The notes under the pieces were generated by a model. It worked only from the letters and a program-made list of their open reading frames with translations. It had not been told where the DNA came from and did not search any database. This document shows, piece after piece, positions 26,662-35,871 of a stretch of DNA of 64,000 bases. Numbering within the stretch: the stretch's first letter is position 1; each line of letters opens with the position of its first letter. Where the stretch lies: the NCBI GenBank assembly GCA_017305835.1, contig JAFKJY010000048.1, positions 1-64,000 on the forward strand, read 5' to 3'. The translations under genes were made by a program, and so were the position numbers. This DNA is from Hyphomicrobiales bacterium (GTDB lineage Bacteria; Pseudomonadota; Alphaproteobacteria; Rhizobiales; Rhizobiaceae).

Positions 26662-27129
26662 TCAGGCGACGCGCGGCTGGGACGCCTTGACCCGGCGCAG
26701 CGAAACCGACGACTGGATCGAGGCGATGCCGGGAATCTTGGTGAACACCCCGGTCAGGAACGCTTCATATTCCTTCAGGTCGCGGGCGAGGATGCGCAGC
26801 AGGTAGTCGTTCTCTCCCGTCATCAGCCAGCAATCGACGACCTGCGGGTGCTTGCGTACTTCGGCCTCAAAGGTGGAGAGCGCGGAGTCGACCTGCCGCT
26901 CCAGCTTGACCGACATGAAGATGGCGACCGACAGGCCGAGCTTCTCCTCGTCGAGGGTCGCCGTGTAGTCCCTGATGATGCCCTCGGTTTCCAGCCTCCG
27001 CAGACGGCGCAGGCAGGGCGACGGGCTGAGCCCGACCCGCTCGCTCAGCTCCTGGTTGGTGAGCCGTGCATTGTTCTGCAGCTCGCGCAGGATGCGGATG
27101 TCGATCTGGTCAAGTGTGGCAGTTTCCAT
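26662..27129 (-). CDS. Lrp/AsnC-family transcriptional regulator
   Basis: A 155-aa feast/famine regulator. N-terminal helix-turn-helix with LDQIDIRILRELQ and LTNQELSERVGLSPSPCLRR, then a RAM ligand-binding domain (about 70-145) with the GENDYLLRI strand. ATG 27129 is chosen because the HTH begins at once; the in-frame start at 27228 adds 33 unrelated residues and runs into the sulfatase gene. It diverges from the sulfatase gene with a 79-bp gap and probably controls it and itself. Lrp-type effectors are usually amino acids, which suits a region rich in amide hydrolases. Confidence 0.93.
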   Translation of the reverse strand: METATLDQIDIRILRELQNNARLTNQELSERVGLSPSPCLRRLRRLETEGIIRDYTATLDEEKLGLSVAIFMSVKLERQVDSALSTFEAEVRKHPQVVDCWLMTGENDYLLRILARDLKEYEAFLTGVFTKIPGIASIQSSVSLRRVKASQPRVA

Positions 27130-27208
27130 CTCTCGGCTCGAAGTTCGTGGCAGCCCCTGCTTTATTGCTAATCGATCCGCTGCGGGAATCACAGGAAAAG
27201 GCGACCGC

Positions 27209-28834
27209 ATGAACGTTCTCTGGATCATGGCGGACCAGCTCCGCTACGATTATCTGGGCTGCGCGGGCCATCCAGGCATCAGGACGCCGAACATCGACGC
27301 GCTCGCGGCGAGAGGCGTGCGCTTCGACCGCGCCTACGTGCAGTCGCCCTGCTGCGGCCCGTCCCGGATGAGCGCCTATACCGGCCGGTACTGCCGCTCC
27401 CACGGCGCCACCGGCAACGGCGTTCCGCTTCGCGTCGGCGAGCCGACGCTGGGCGACCATCTCAGGCGCATCGGCGTCCGCCCCGTCCTGGTCGGCAAGA
27501 CCCACATGGTCGCCGACACGAAGGGGATGGAGTGGCTGGGGATCGACCCGCGCTCCGACGTCGGCGTCCACCTGTCGGAATGCGGCTTCGATCCCTACGA
27601 GCGCGACGACGGCATCCATCCGGACGGACCGTTCAACCCGCCGGACCTCGCATACGCCCGCTACCTGCGCGAGCACGGTTTCGAGGGCGAGAATCCCTGG
27701 CAGGACTGGGCCAATTCGGCGCAGAGCGACGACGGCGAGCTGCTATCGGGCTGGCTGATGCGCTACAACGACCGGCCGGCGCGCATTCCCGAGGAGCACT
27801 CCGAAACGCCCTACATGACGCGCCGAGCGATGGAGTTCATCGAAGAGGCGGGCGAACAGCCCTGGCTGTGCCATCTCTCCTACATCAAGCCGCACTGGCC
27901 TTACATCGTGCCGGCGCCCTACCACGGCATGTATGGCGAAAAGGACCTGCTTCCCGTCAATCGCAGCGAGGCCGAGCGCGACCCGGCGATCGCCCATCCG
28001 GTCTTCAAGGCCTACCAGGATTCGCGCATCTGCCGGGCCTACTGCGCCGACGGCATCCGTGAGGCGATCATCCCCGCCTATATGGGCCTGATCACCCAGA
28101 TCGACGACCAGCTCGGCGCTCTCTTCGCGTCCATGGAGGAGCGCGGACTGATGGAAGACACGATGATCGTGATCTCCTCGGACCATGGCGACTATCTCGG
28201 CGACCACTGGATGGGCGAGAAGGACCTCTTCCACGACTGCTCGGTGCGGGTGCCGCTGATCGTCTACGATCCGCGACGCGAAGCCGACGCAACGCGCGGG
28301 CAGGTGCGGCGGGAGCTCGTCGAATATCTGGACCTCGCCCCGACCTTTCTCGAAGCCTTCGGCGGCGAGCCGCTGCCGCACATCCTCGAGGGGCGCAGCC
28401 TTTCGCCGCTCCTGCACGACAGCGGCACCGGGCCGGTCGCATGGCGGCAATATTCGATCTCGGAATACGACTATTCCACCCGCTACGCCCGGCTGGCGCT
28501 CGACGTTCCGATCGAGGACGCCAACCTCATCATGATCTGCGACGACCGCTGGAAGTATGTCTACGCGAAGGGCTTCAGACCCATGCTGTTCGACATCGAG
28601 AACGATCCCGGGGAGCTCGTCGATCTCGGCGGCGATCCAGACCACGAAGAGGTGCGCGCGCGGCTCTACGAGGCTCTTTGCGATTGGTCGCGCCAGATCC
28701 ACAACCGGATCACCGTGACGCGCGAGGCCATCGACGCCCGTCTCAACCGGGAATCGCCCGGGGTCCTGATCGGCGTGCTCGACGAGGCCGACTACGAAAA
28801 GCATTTCGGCAAGCCGTTCGGACGCGGCCGATAG
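27209..28834 (+). CDS. Sulfatase family protein (formylglycine-type, cytosolic)
   Basis: A 541-aa arylsulfatase-superfamily enzyme. The signature C-x-P-S-R is at Cys49-Gly-Pro-Ser-Arg53 within SPCCGPSRMSAYTGR, so Cys49 should be converted to formylglycine; Asp9 (MADQLR) and the later SSDHGDYLG supply calcium ligands. No signal peptide is visible, implying a cytoplasmic substrate, as in choline-sulfatase or phosphonate-hydrolase relatives. ATG 27209 follows AGGAAAAGG. No sulfatase-maturing enzyme lies in the window. Divergent from Lrp/AsnC. Phosphodiester or phosphonate monoester hydrolysis is an alternative for this superfamily. Confidence 0.9.
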   Translation: MNVLWIMADQLRYDYLGCAGHPGIRTPNIDALAARGVRFDRAYVQSPCCGPSRMSAYTGRYCRSHGATGNGVPLRVGEPTLGDHLRRIGVRPVLVGKTHMVADTKGMEWLGIDPRSDVGVHLSECGFDPYERDDGIHPDGPFNPPDLAYARYLREHGFEGENPWQDWANSAQSDDGELLSGWLMRYNDRPARIPEEHSETPYMTRRAMEFIEEAGEQPWLCHLSYIKPHWPYIVPAPYHGMYGEKDLLPVNRSEAERDPAIAHPVFKAYQDSRICRAYCADGIREAIIPAYMGLITQIDDQLGALFASMEERGLMEDTMIVISSDHGDYLGDHWMGEKDLFHDCSVRVPLIVYDPRREADATRGQVRRELVEYLDLAPTFLEAFGGEPLPHILEGRSLSPLLHDSGTGPVAWRQYSISEYDYSTRYARLALDVPIEDANLIMICDDRWKYVYAKGFRPMLFDIENDPGELVDLGGDPDHEEVRARLYEALCDWSRQIHNRITVTREAIDARLNRESPGVLIGVLDEADYEKHFGKPFGRGR

Positions 28835-29033
28835 GCCGGTCAAGGCCCATCGGGCCGGCTTCTTGCGTCGATATGCTGCGTGCCGGCATCTTCGACTACC
28901 TATCGATCAACTTGAAGCAGAAACTGCCAAGCTTCCACCGTCATATCGTGAACTACGCAACAAAATGGCGTGCAAAATCCGGTAGCGTGCTGTCAAAATC
29001 GGCAAGCGCCGCGCCGGGCGCATGGAGGAAGAT
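28835..29033. other. Intergenic region upstream of the E1-like gene
   Basis: The 199-bp gap holds a short GGCCC/GGGCC hairpin after the sulfatase stop (about 28846-28858), a weak terminator candidate, and GCGTGCTGTCAA at 28985-28996, related to arms of the repeat at 767-799. No confident promoter. Confidence 0.3.
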
Positions 29034-31436
29034 ATGGGCGGAGCGAAGCAGGACGCCGCGCTGCTGCGCGAGATCGAGCGCAAGGTGCTGTGGCTCGCGT
29101 GCTGGATGATCGACCAGGCGAACCGGCGCGAGAAGGTGGACGGGGTCAAGGTGGGCGGACATCAGGCCTCGTCGGCCTCGATGGTCTCGATCATGACGGC
29201 GCTCTACTTCACCGTGCTCAGGCCGGAGGACAGGGTAGCGGTCAAGCCGCATGCCTCGCCCGTGTTCCACGCCATCCAGTACCTGATGGGCAACCAGAGC
29301 CGCGAGAAGCTCGAGAACTTCCGCGGCTACCATGGCGCGCAGTCCTATCCAAGCCGGACCAAGGACAGCGACGACGTCGATTTCTCGACCGGCTCGGTGG
29401 GGCTCGGGGTCGGCATCACCGCGTTTGCGTCGATCGTCCAGGACTACATCAAGGCCCGCAACTGGGGCGCGCTGCCGGAAGGGCGGATGATCGCGCTGGT
29501 CGGCGACGCCGAGCTCGACGAGGGCAATGTCTACGAGGCGCTGCAGGAAGGCTGGAAGCACGACCTGCGCAATACCTGGTGGATCATCGACTACAACCGT
29601 CAGAGCCTCGACGGCGTGGTGCGCGAAGGGCTCTACGACCGCATCGAGACGGTGTTCCGCGCCTTCGGCTGGGACGTGGTGACGATCAAGTACGGCGCCC
29701 TGCAGCGGGCGGCGTTCGAGGAGCCGGGCGGGGCGGCGCTGAAGCGCTGGATCGACGCCTGCCCGAACCAGCTCTATTCGGCGCTGATCTTCCAGGGCGG
29801 CAAGGCATGGCGCAAGCGCCTGCTCGACGACCTCGGCGACCAGGGCGAGGTCTCGGCGCTGATCGAGCGGCGCTCGGACGATGAGCTCTCGGCGCTGATG
29901 AACAATCTCGGCGGGCATTGCCTCGAAACCCTCAGCCAGACCTTCAACGGCATCGACCACGACCGGCCGACCGCCTTCATCGCCTATACGGTGAAGGGCT
30001 GGGGCACGCCGCTCGCGGGCCACAAGGACAACCATGCGGGCCTGATGACCTCGACGCAGATGGAGGCCTTCCAGGCCGACATGAAGGTCCGGGCGGGCCA
30101 TGAATGGGAGCCGTTCGAGGGGCTGGCGGCCGGCGAAACGAAAATCCGGTCCTATCTCGGCAAGGTGCCCTTCTTCGCCGAGGGCACGCGGCGCTTCGAG
30201 GCGGCGCGCATCGGGGTTCCCGCCGGCACGGAAGCGGCGCCCGCGAGGCTGGGCGAAGCCGTTTCGACCCAGGCCGCCTTCGGCAAGGTGCTCGATACGC
30301 TCGCGCAGAGCGACAGCGAGCTTGCCGCGCGCATCGTGACGATGTCGCCTGACGTGACCGTCTCGACCAATCTCGGACCGTGGGTCAACCGGCGGCAACT
30401 GTTCGCGCGCAAGGAGCTCGTCGACCTGTTCCGGGCGGAACGCATCCCGAGCGCGCAGAAGTGGGATTTTTCGCCGAAGGGCCAGCATATCGAGCTGGGC
30501 ATCGCCGAGATGAACCTGTTCCTGCTTCTCGGCGCGGCGGGCCTCTCGCATTCGCTGTTCGGCGAGCGGCTGCTGCCGATCGGTACGCTGTACGACCCGT
30601 TCGTGTCGCGAGGCCTTGATGCGCTGAACTACGCCTGCTACCAGGATGCCCGTTTCATGGTCGTCGGCACGCCGTCCGGCGTCTCGCTCGCCGGCGAAGG
30701 CGGCGCGCACCAGTCGATCGCGGCGCCGCTGATCGGCATGAGCCAGGACGGGCTGGCGAGCTTCGAGCCGGCCTTCGCCGACGAGCTCGCCATCATCATG
30801 GCCTGGGCCTTCGATTACATGCAGCGCGACGGCGAGGGCGACCCGGACGAGCGGACGTGGCTGCGCGACGAGACCGGCGGGTCGGTCTACCTGCGTCTTT
30901 CCACGCGCCAGATCGAGCAGCCCGGCCGAAAGGTCAATCCGCGGTTCGCGCAGGAGGTGATCGACGGGGCGACCTGGCTGAAGGAGCCGGGGCCGAACGC
31001 CGAGCTCGTCATCGCCTATCAGGGCACGGTCGCGACCGAGGCGATAGCCGCGGCGGGCAAGCTGGCCGACCTCAGGCGCGACATCGGCGTTCTGTCGATC
31101 ACCTCGGCCGACCGGCTCAACGCCGGCTGGCAGGCGGCCCAGCGGGCCCGGGCCCGCGGCAATCCGCAGGCCACGAGCCATATCGAGCGGATGCTCGCGG
31201 CGCTGCCGCCGCACTGCCGTATCGTCACCGTCATCGACGGGCATCCGGCCACGCTCTCCTGGCTCGGCGGGGTCCACGGGCACGCCACGATCAGCCTCGG
31301 GGTCGAGCATTTCGGGCAGACCGGTACCGTCGCGGACCTCTATCGCCATTACGGGATCGACGCCCAGTCCATCGCCGAGATCGCCACCGGCCTCACCAGC
31401 GGCCGACCCTTCTTCAGGAAGGTCGTGGGGATGTAG
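29034..31436 (+). CDS. Homodimeric pyruvate dehydrogenase E1-like (TPP-dependent) enzyme
   Basis: An 800-aa transketolase-superfamily enzyme with the AceE-type single-chain layout: N-terminal TPP domain (GGHQASSASM, KPHASPVFHA, GDAELDEGN at 157-165), central pyrimidine domain (ELGIAEMNLF) and C-terminal domain. It is shorter than E. coli AceE (887 aa). ATG 29034 is chosen since GGAGGAA sits 5 nt upstream; the ATG at 29022 overlaps that site. No E2 or E3 gene is nearby, so it either borrows the general dehydrogenase core or carries out a free 2-oxoacid decarboxylation or ligation. Likely last-step enzyme for a 2-oxoacid product. Confidence 0.85.
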   Translation: MGGAKQDAALLREIERKVLWLACWMIDQANRREKVDGVKVGGHQASSASMVSIMTALYFTVLRPEDRVAVKPHASPVFHAIQYLMGNQSREKLENFRGYHGAQSYPSRTKDSDDVDFSTGSVGLGVGITAFASIVQDYIKARNWGALPEGRMIALVGDAELDEGNVYEALQEGWKHDLRNTWWIIDYNRQSLDGVVREGLYDRIETVFRAFGWDVVTIKYGALQRAAFEEPGGAALKRWIDACPNQLYSALIFQGGKAWRKRLLDDLGDQGEVSALIERRSDDELSALMNNLGGHCLETLSQTFNGIDHDRPTAFIAYTVKGWGTPLAGHKDNHAGLMTSTQMEAFQADMKVRAGHEWEPFEGLAAGETKIRSYLGKVPFFAEGTRRFEAARIGVPAGTEAAPARLGEAVSTQAAFGKVLDTLAQSDSELAARIVTMSPDVTVSTNLGPWVNRRQLFARKELVDLFRAERIPSAQKWDFSPKGQHIELGIAEMNLFLLLGAAGLSHSLFGERLLPIGTLYDPFVSRGLDALNYACYQDARFMVVGTPSGVSLAGEGGAHQSIAAPLIGMSQDGLASFEPAFADELAIIMAWAFDYMQRDGEGDPDERTWLRDETGGSVYLRLSTRQIEQPGRKVNPRFAQEVIDGATWLKEPGPNAELVIAYQGTVATEAIAAAGKLADLRRDIGVLSITSADRLNAGWQAAQRARARGNPQATSHIERMLAALPPHCRIVTVIDGHPATLSWLGGVHGHATISLGVEHFGQTGTVADLYRHYGIDAQSIAEIATGLTSGRPFFRKVVGM

Positions 31437-31787
31437 GTCGACACCGGCGGTGCGCCGCCGCCGGACGGCATTCCAGCGGATCCCGGGGCCGGTGAGGGCC
31501 GGGACCGGGCGATCGCATTCGCCGTCGGCGGGAGATGCCGATGGTTAGGATCGTCCGAGGAAATCGACAAACGATATTGACAGCGTACTGACAGCAGTCG
31601 AAGCTACCGATGCGGCTGGCGGGCCCAGATGCCGTGACGGCGGAAAGGCTTGCCGGCGGCGGTCCTAGTGCGTCGGCAATTGGCGGAGCGTCGACAGGGG
31701 AGGTCTGGTCAGCGAAGGCAGCGGCGGATCGCCGGGGGCCGAGCCGCCGACAGCGTCGAAAACGAGTCATCTCAGGGAGGAATGAAC
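31437..31787 (+). promoter_or_regulatory. Upstream region of the second ABC importer with GntR-like site
   Basis: No gene in this 351-bp gap. ATCGACAAACGAT (31563-31575) matches the 13-bp operators near the GntR gene (11 of 13 with 36632-36644). TTGACA (31577-31582) starts one base later and could be the -35 box, so a repressor here would block it. TTGACAGCGTAC (31577-31588) also matches the arm at 767-778 in 11 of 12 bases. Confidence 0.5.
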
Positions 31788-32834
31788 ATGCAACACATCG
31801 CCAACCCCGATCGCAGGACGGGAACCGTGCTGCGCGCCGCGGCCGGCCTCGTTGCCGCGGGCATCGCATTGTCGCTGCCCGCCATCGCCTCCGCGCAGAC
31901 GCAGGACGAGATCTACGAGGCCGCCAAGAAGGAAGGGAAGGTCGTCTTCTGGTCCGTCCTCGACAAGGACCCGATGAGCGTCATCACGGCCGGCTTCCAG
32001 AAGGCCTTTCCCGGCATCGAAGTCGAGCATTTCGAGATCCAGCCGGGGCCTGCGGCGCAGCGGATGATCGCGGAGGCGCAGGCCGGCCAGGTGAACCTCG
32101 ACGTCGTGCATTCCGACATCCCCTATCTGGAGCCGTCGCTCGACCGCGACCTGCTCGAACCGTACGACTGGAGCAAGTCGGGCATCGACCCGCAGGTGGT
32201 GGCCTATGACGGCCGCTGCATCACGCTGATGAACCTGGGCCTGCCGATCATCGTCAACACGTCGATGGTGCAGCCGGACGACATCAAGGGATGGGACGAC
32301 CTCCTCGACCCGAAATGGAAGGGCAAGATCGCCGTCGAGGCGCGCGGCAAGGGCCTCGCGATCCTCCTGCAGGAGTGGGGCGAGGAGAAGACCGGCCAGT
32401 TCGTCGATGGCCTCAAGGCGAACGGCGCGCTGATCGTCAAGGGCAGCACCCCGACGATGGAAGCGGTCGCCGGCGGCCAGGTGGCCATCGCGCTCGGCTC
32501 CTATATCGGCAAGGTGATCGACTACCAGGAGAAGGGCGCGCCGGTCGACTGGGCCCGTGTCGGCCCGCTGCCGGTGGAGGACCAGTTCGTCTGCATGACG
32601 AAGAAGGCGCCGCACCCGAATGCCGGCCGCCTGTTCGGGATGTGGCTGACGACGCGCGAGGGACAGGACGCTCTCTGGCAGACCCAGCATTTCGGCCACA
32701 TTGTCGGCCCGGTGCTGGATCCCTCCGGCGAGGAGGTCAAGGCAAAGGGCATCGCCGTCGTGAACAGCGATCCCGAGCCGGCGGAGAGCCAGAAGCGGCA
32801 GGCCTGGGTGGCCAAGCGCATCGCCGGCCTCTGA
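31788..32834 (+). CDS. ABC transporter substrate-binding protein (iron/polyamine/thiamine-type, family 1)
   Basis: A 348-aa periplasmic binding protein. From ATG 31788 the first 36 residues form a signal peptide ending ASA before QTQDE. Features of the FbpA/PotD-like group follow: EGKVVFWSVLDKDP, VVHSDIPYLEP, GWDDLLDPKWKGKIAVE and a late PHPNAGRLFGMWL. ATG 31788 lies 7 nt from AGGGAGG, while the ATG at 31782 is only 1 nt away, so the later one is preferred. It opens a three-gene importer operon. FbpA-type iron tyrosines are not obvious; an organic ligand such as a carboxylate is possible. Confidence 0.9.
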   Translation: MQHIANPDRRTGTVLRAAAGLVAAGIALSLPAIASAQTQDEIYEAAKKEGKVVFWSVLDKDPMSVITAGFQKAFPGIEVEHFEIQPGPAAQRMIAEAQAGQVNLDVVHSDIPYLEPSLDRDLLEPYDWSKSGIDPQVVAYDGRCITLMNLGLPIIVNTSMVQPDDIKGWDDLLDPKWKGKIAVEARGKGLAILLQEWGEEKTGQFVDGLKANGALIVKGSTPTMEAVAGGQVAIALGSYIGKVIDYQEKGAPVDWARVGPLPVEDQFVCMTKKAPHPNAGRLFGMWLTTREGQDALWQTQHFGHIVGPVLDPSGEEVKAKGIAVVNSDPEPAESQKRQAWVAKRIAGL

Positions 32835-32920
32835 TCCTTCGCCCATCACGGGAGCCGCAGCGCCCGGCGCGCCGCGGCTCGTGACACCCCGATCCGCCAG
32901 CGACCACGCAAAGGCAGCCC

Positions 32921-34711
32921 GTGTCCGACCGATCCCCGTCGAAGCCGCGACTTCGCGGCGCGGACGTCATCCGCCACCCGGTGCCGATGCTCGCCTTCGC
33001 AGCGACGGTGCTGGTGCTCGCCTATCTCACGCTCGTGCCGCTCGCGCTGCTCGTCTACGGCAGCTTCATCGACGAGCCGGGCAGGCTGCCGATCGAGGCC
33101 AGCGCGCTTTCGCTCCAGAACTACGTGCAGGTCGTCACCGATCCGGCGACCTACCGGCTTCTGGCCAACACGGCCGTCTTCACTATCGGCGCCACCGCGC
33201 TCGGCATCGGTCTCGCGGTGGCCTTCGCCTGGCTTATCGAGCGCACCGACATATGGGGCCGCAACCTGCTTCTGGTCGGCATCGTCGTCCCGATGGCGAT
33301 CCCGAACATGATCTATTCGTCGGCGTGGATCCTGCTGCTCAACCCGCAGAACGGCTGGATCAACGATCTGCTGCGGCAGGCCGGGCTCGGCTGGCTCACC
33401 TTCAACATCTACAGCCTGGCCGGAATGATCCTTGTGCAGGGCCTGTCGCTCGCCTCCCATGCCTATCTGCTGGTGGCGGCGCCGTTCAAGATGCTCGACC
33501 CCACCTGGGAGGAGCAGAGCGCGATCGCCGGCAAGGGCGTGGCGGCGACGCTGTGGCGCGTGACGCTGCCGTCGCTGAAGCCGGCGCTGCTCGCGGCGAT
33601 CATCTTCTTCACCGTGGTGAACATGGAGACCTTCGACGTGCCCGGGACAATCGGCATCCCGGCGCAGGTCAACGTCTTCAGCACCATGATCTATGCCGCG
33701 ACCCAGCCCGAATACAGCGGTCTGCCCGACTACGGCCTGGCGAGCACGCTCTCGATCGTGCTGCTCCTCGCCGCCGCCTGCCTGATCTGGGTCTACCAGC
33801 GGCAGACGCGCCACGCTAAGCAGTTCGTCACGGTGACCGGCAAGGGCTTCCGGCCGCGCCGCATCTCGCTCGGGCGCTACCGGCTGCCCCTGACCGCGAT
33901 CGCCTTCGCGGTCGTGGCGGCGATCTCGCTGCTGCCCGTGCTGATGCTGATCTGGCGCAGCCTGATGCCGTTCTACATGGCGCCGTCGCCGAAGGCGCTG
34001 GGCCTCGTCTCGCTCAAGGCATACGTGGACCTGTTCGCCGGCTACGACCTCGGCCAGGTGCTGCGCAACACCGCGCTGATGTCGATCACCGCCGGGATCG
34101 CCACGACGCTGCTCGCCGCGCTCGTCGCCTGGCTGGTCCTGCGCGCGCCGGTCCCGGCCGGCTGGCGCAGCATGCTCAACCGGCTCGCCTTCCTGCCGAT
34201 GGCCATTCCCAGCATCGTCATCGGCCTGTCGTTCATCTTCGTCTACCTGACCCTGCCGATCCCGATCTACGGGACGATCTGGATCATCGCGATCGCGATG
34301 GTCACCAAGTACATCGCCTTCAGCAGCGGCATGATGATGGCCGCCCAGATGCAGATATCGCCAGAGCTGGAGGAGGCCTCGCGCCTCGCCGGCGCGGGAT
34401 GGGGGCGGACCTACCGCAGGATCACTTTCCCGCTTCTGACCGCAGCGCTTGTGAACTGCTTCCTCTGGGTCGTCATCCACGTCGTGCGCGAGCTCGCCGT
34501 GGCGGTGATGCTCTACAGCTCCCGCTCCGAAGTGTTGTCCACCAAGGTCTGGTCGCTCTGGCTCGGCGGATGGGTGGCCCAGGCCTCCGCGCTCGGCGTG
34601 CTGACGATCCTGGCGCTAGTGCTCCTGCTCGGCCTGCCGCCGACCGTCATCCGCCTGCGCAGGAAGCTGCGGGACCTGCGCGAGGCGGCGGCTGTGCCCG
34701 CCGAAGCGTGA
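32921..34711 (+). CDS. ABC transporter permease with two fused transport domains (FbpB-like)
   Basis: A 596-aa permease containing two six-helix transport domains in one chain, as in iron(III) and related importers. The two EAA-like coupling loops are visible (EEQSAIAGKGVAATLWRVTLP near 200 and LEEASRLAGAGWGRTYRRITFP near 490). Starts at GTG 32921, 86 bp after the binding protein. It overlaps or nearly abuts the ATPase gene. Together with the neighbours it makes a complete importer. Confidence 0.93.
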   Translation: MSDRSPSKPRLRGADVIRHPVPMLAFAATVLVLAYLTLVPLALLVYGSFIDEPGRLPIEASALSLQNYVQVVTDPATYRLLANTAVFTIGATALGIGLAVAFAWLIERTDIWGRNLLLVGIVVPMAIPNMIYSSAWILLLNPQNGWINDLLRQAGLGWLTFNIYSLAGMILVQGLSLASHAYLLVAAPFKMLDPTWEEQSAIAGKGVAATLWRVTLPSLKPALLAAIIFFTVVNMETFDVPGTIGIPAQVNVFSTMIYAATQPEYSGLPDYGLASTLSIVLLLAAACLIWVYQRQTRHAKQFVTVTGKGFRPRRISLGRYRLPLTAIAFAVVAAISLLPVLMLIWRSLMPFYMAPSPKALGLVSLKAYVDLFAGYDLGQVLRNTALMSITAGIATTLLAALVAWLVLRAPVPAGWRSMLNRLAFLPMAIPSIVIGLSFIFVYLTLPIPIYGTIWIIAIAMVTKYIAFSSGMMMAAQMQISPELEEASRLAGAGWGRTYRRITFPLLTAALVNCFLWVVIHVVRELAVAVMLYSSRSEVLSTKVWSLWLGGWVAQASALGVLTILALVLLLGLPPTVIRLRRKLRDLREAAAVPAEA

Positions 34712-34758
34712 GCAGCGTCCACGACCATCCGGCCTGGTCCGGGCATGAGGAGATCGAG

Positions 34759-35856
34759 TTGATATTCGCGAACGAATTGTCCAAGGCCTATACAGGCGAG
34801 CGCGGCAGCGTCAGGGTGCTGAACGCCGTCTCCTTCGAGGCGGCGCCTGGAAGCGTCTTCACGCTGCTCGGCCCGAGCGGCTGCGGCAAGACGACGACGC
34901 TGCGCTGCATCGCCGGCCTCGAGCAGCCGGATGCGGGCGAAATCCGGCTGGGGGACCGCAAGGTCTTCTCCTCCCGTGAGGGAATCCAGCTCGGCGCCGA
35001 GCGGCGCGGGCTCGGCATGGTGTTCCAGTCCTACGCGATCTGGCCGCACATGACGGTCGGCGAGAACGTCTCCTACCCACTGGACGGCTTGAAGCTCGGT
35101 CGCGCCGAGCGCGATTCGCGCGTACAGCGTGCGCTCGACCTCGTCGGCCTCGCCGCACTCGTGGACCGCCCGGCGCCCAATCTCAGCGGCGGCCAGCAGC
35201 AGCGCGTGGCGCTGGCGCGCGCCCTGGTGGCGGAGCCGCAGATCCTGCTGCTGGACGAACCGCTCAGCAACCTCGACGCCAAGCTGCGCGACCAGATGCG
35301 GCGCGAGATCAAGCGCCTGCAGCGCCGCCTCGGCGTGACCGCGCTGTTCGTCACGCACGACCAGGAGGAGGCGCTGGCGCTGTCCGACACGATCGCGCTG
35401 ATGAACAATGGCGAGGTGGTGGAGGTCGGCCCGCCGCGACAGCTCTACGACGCGCCGATGCACCGGTTCACGGCCGGCTTCCTCGGGCTCGCCAATTTCG
35501 TGCCGGGGACGGTCGTCGGGGAGGCGGGGGACGGCGTGGTGGTCGAAACCGCCTTCGGCCGCTTCGCGGGCAAGCGCCGCAGCGGCGCGGCGCCGGCCGC
35601 CGACCTCTTCTTCCGTCCGCACAAGGCCAGCCTCGCCGCAGACGACCGCGCCGGCTCGCTCGATGTCGGCACCGGCACCGTGGCCGAGACGATCTTCCTG
35701 GGCGAGACGAACGACGTGCTGGTGGAGCGGGACGGCCAGCGGGTGCGGCTGCGCCTGCCCGGCCGCCTGCCGCGGGAAGGCGAGCGGCTGAGCTTCGCCG
35801 TCGATCCAGAGTTCAGCCTCGTCTTCGAGAGGTCATCGGCGCCGCCCGCCGCCTAG
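34759..35856 (+). CDS. ABC transporter ATP-binding protein (PotA/FbpC-like)
   Basis: A 365-aa ATPase: Walker A GPSGCGKTT, Q-loop FQSYAIWPHMTV, signature LSGGQQQRVALARAL, Walker B LLLDEPLSNLDA and the switch TALFVTHDQEEA, plus a C-terminal TOBE domain (about 270-360). I choose TTG 34759, which has AGGAG 6 nt upstream and puts the first strand of the domain at residue 2; a GTG at 34708 overlapping the permease stop (GTGA) would add 17 residues. Energises the permease at 32921. Convergent with the GntR gene 15 bp away. Confidence 0.93.
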   Translation: MIFANELSKAYTGERGSVRVLNAVSFEAAPGSVFTLLGPSGCGKTTTLRCIAGLEQPDAGEIRLGDRKVFSSREGIQLGAERRGLGMVFQSYAIWPHMTVGENVSYPLDGLKLGRAERDSRVQRALDLVGLAALVDRPAPNLSGGQQQRVALARALVAEPQILLLDEPLSNLDAKLRDQMRREIKRLQRRLGVTALFVTHDQEEALALSDTIALMNNGEVVEVGPPRQLYDAPMHRFTAGFLGLANFVPGTVVGEAGDGVVVETAFGRFAGKRRSGAAPAADLFFRPHKASLAADDRAGSLDVGTGTVAETIFLGETNDVLVERDGQRVRLRLPGRLPREGERLSFAVDPEFSLVFERSSAPPAA

Positions 35857-35871
35857 GGTCGGCACGCCGCC

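Noticed and set aside
28953..31349. 798-codon open frame on the minus strand
   Set aside because: Antisense of the E1-like gene, which carries the TPP motifs and a good ribosome site.
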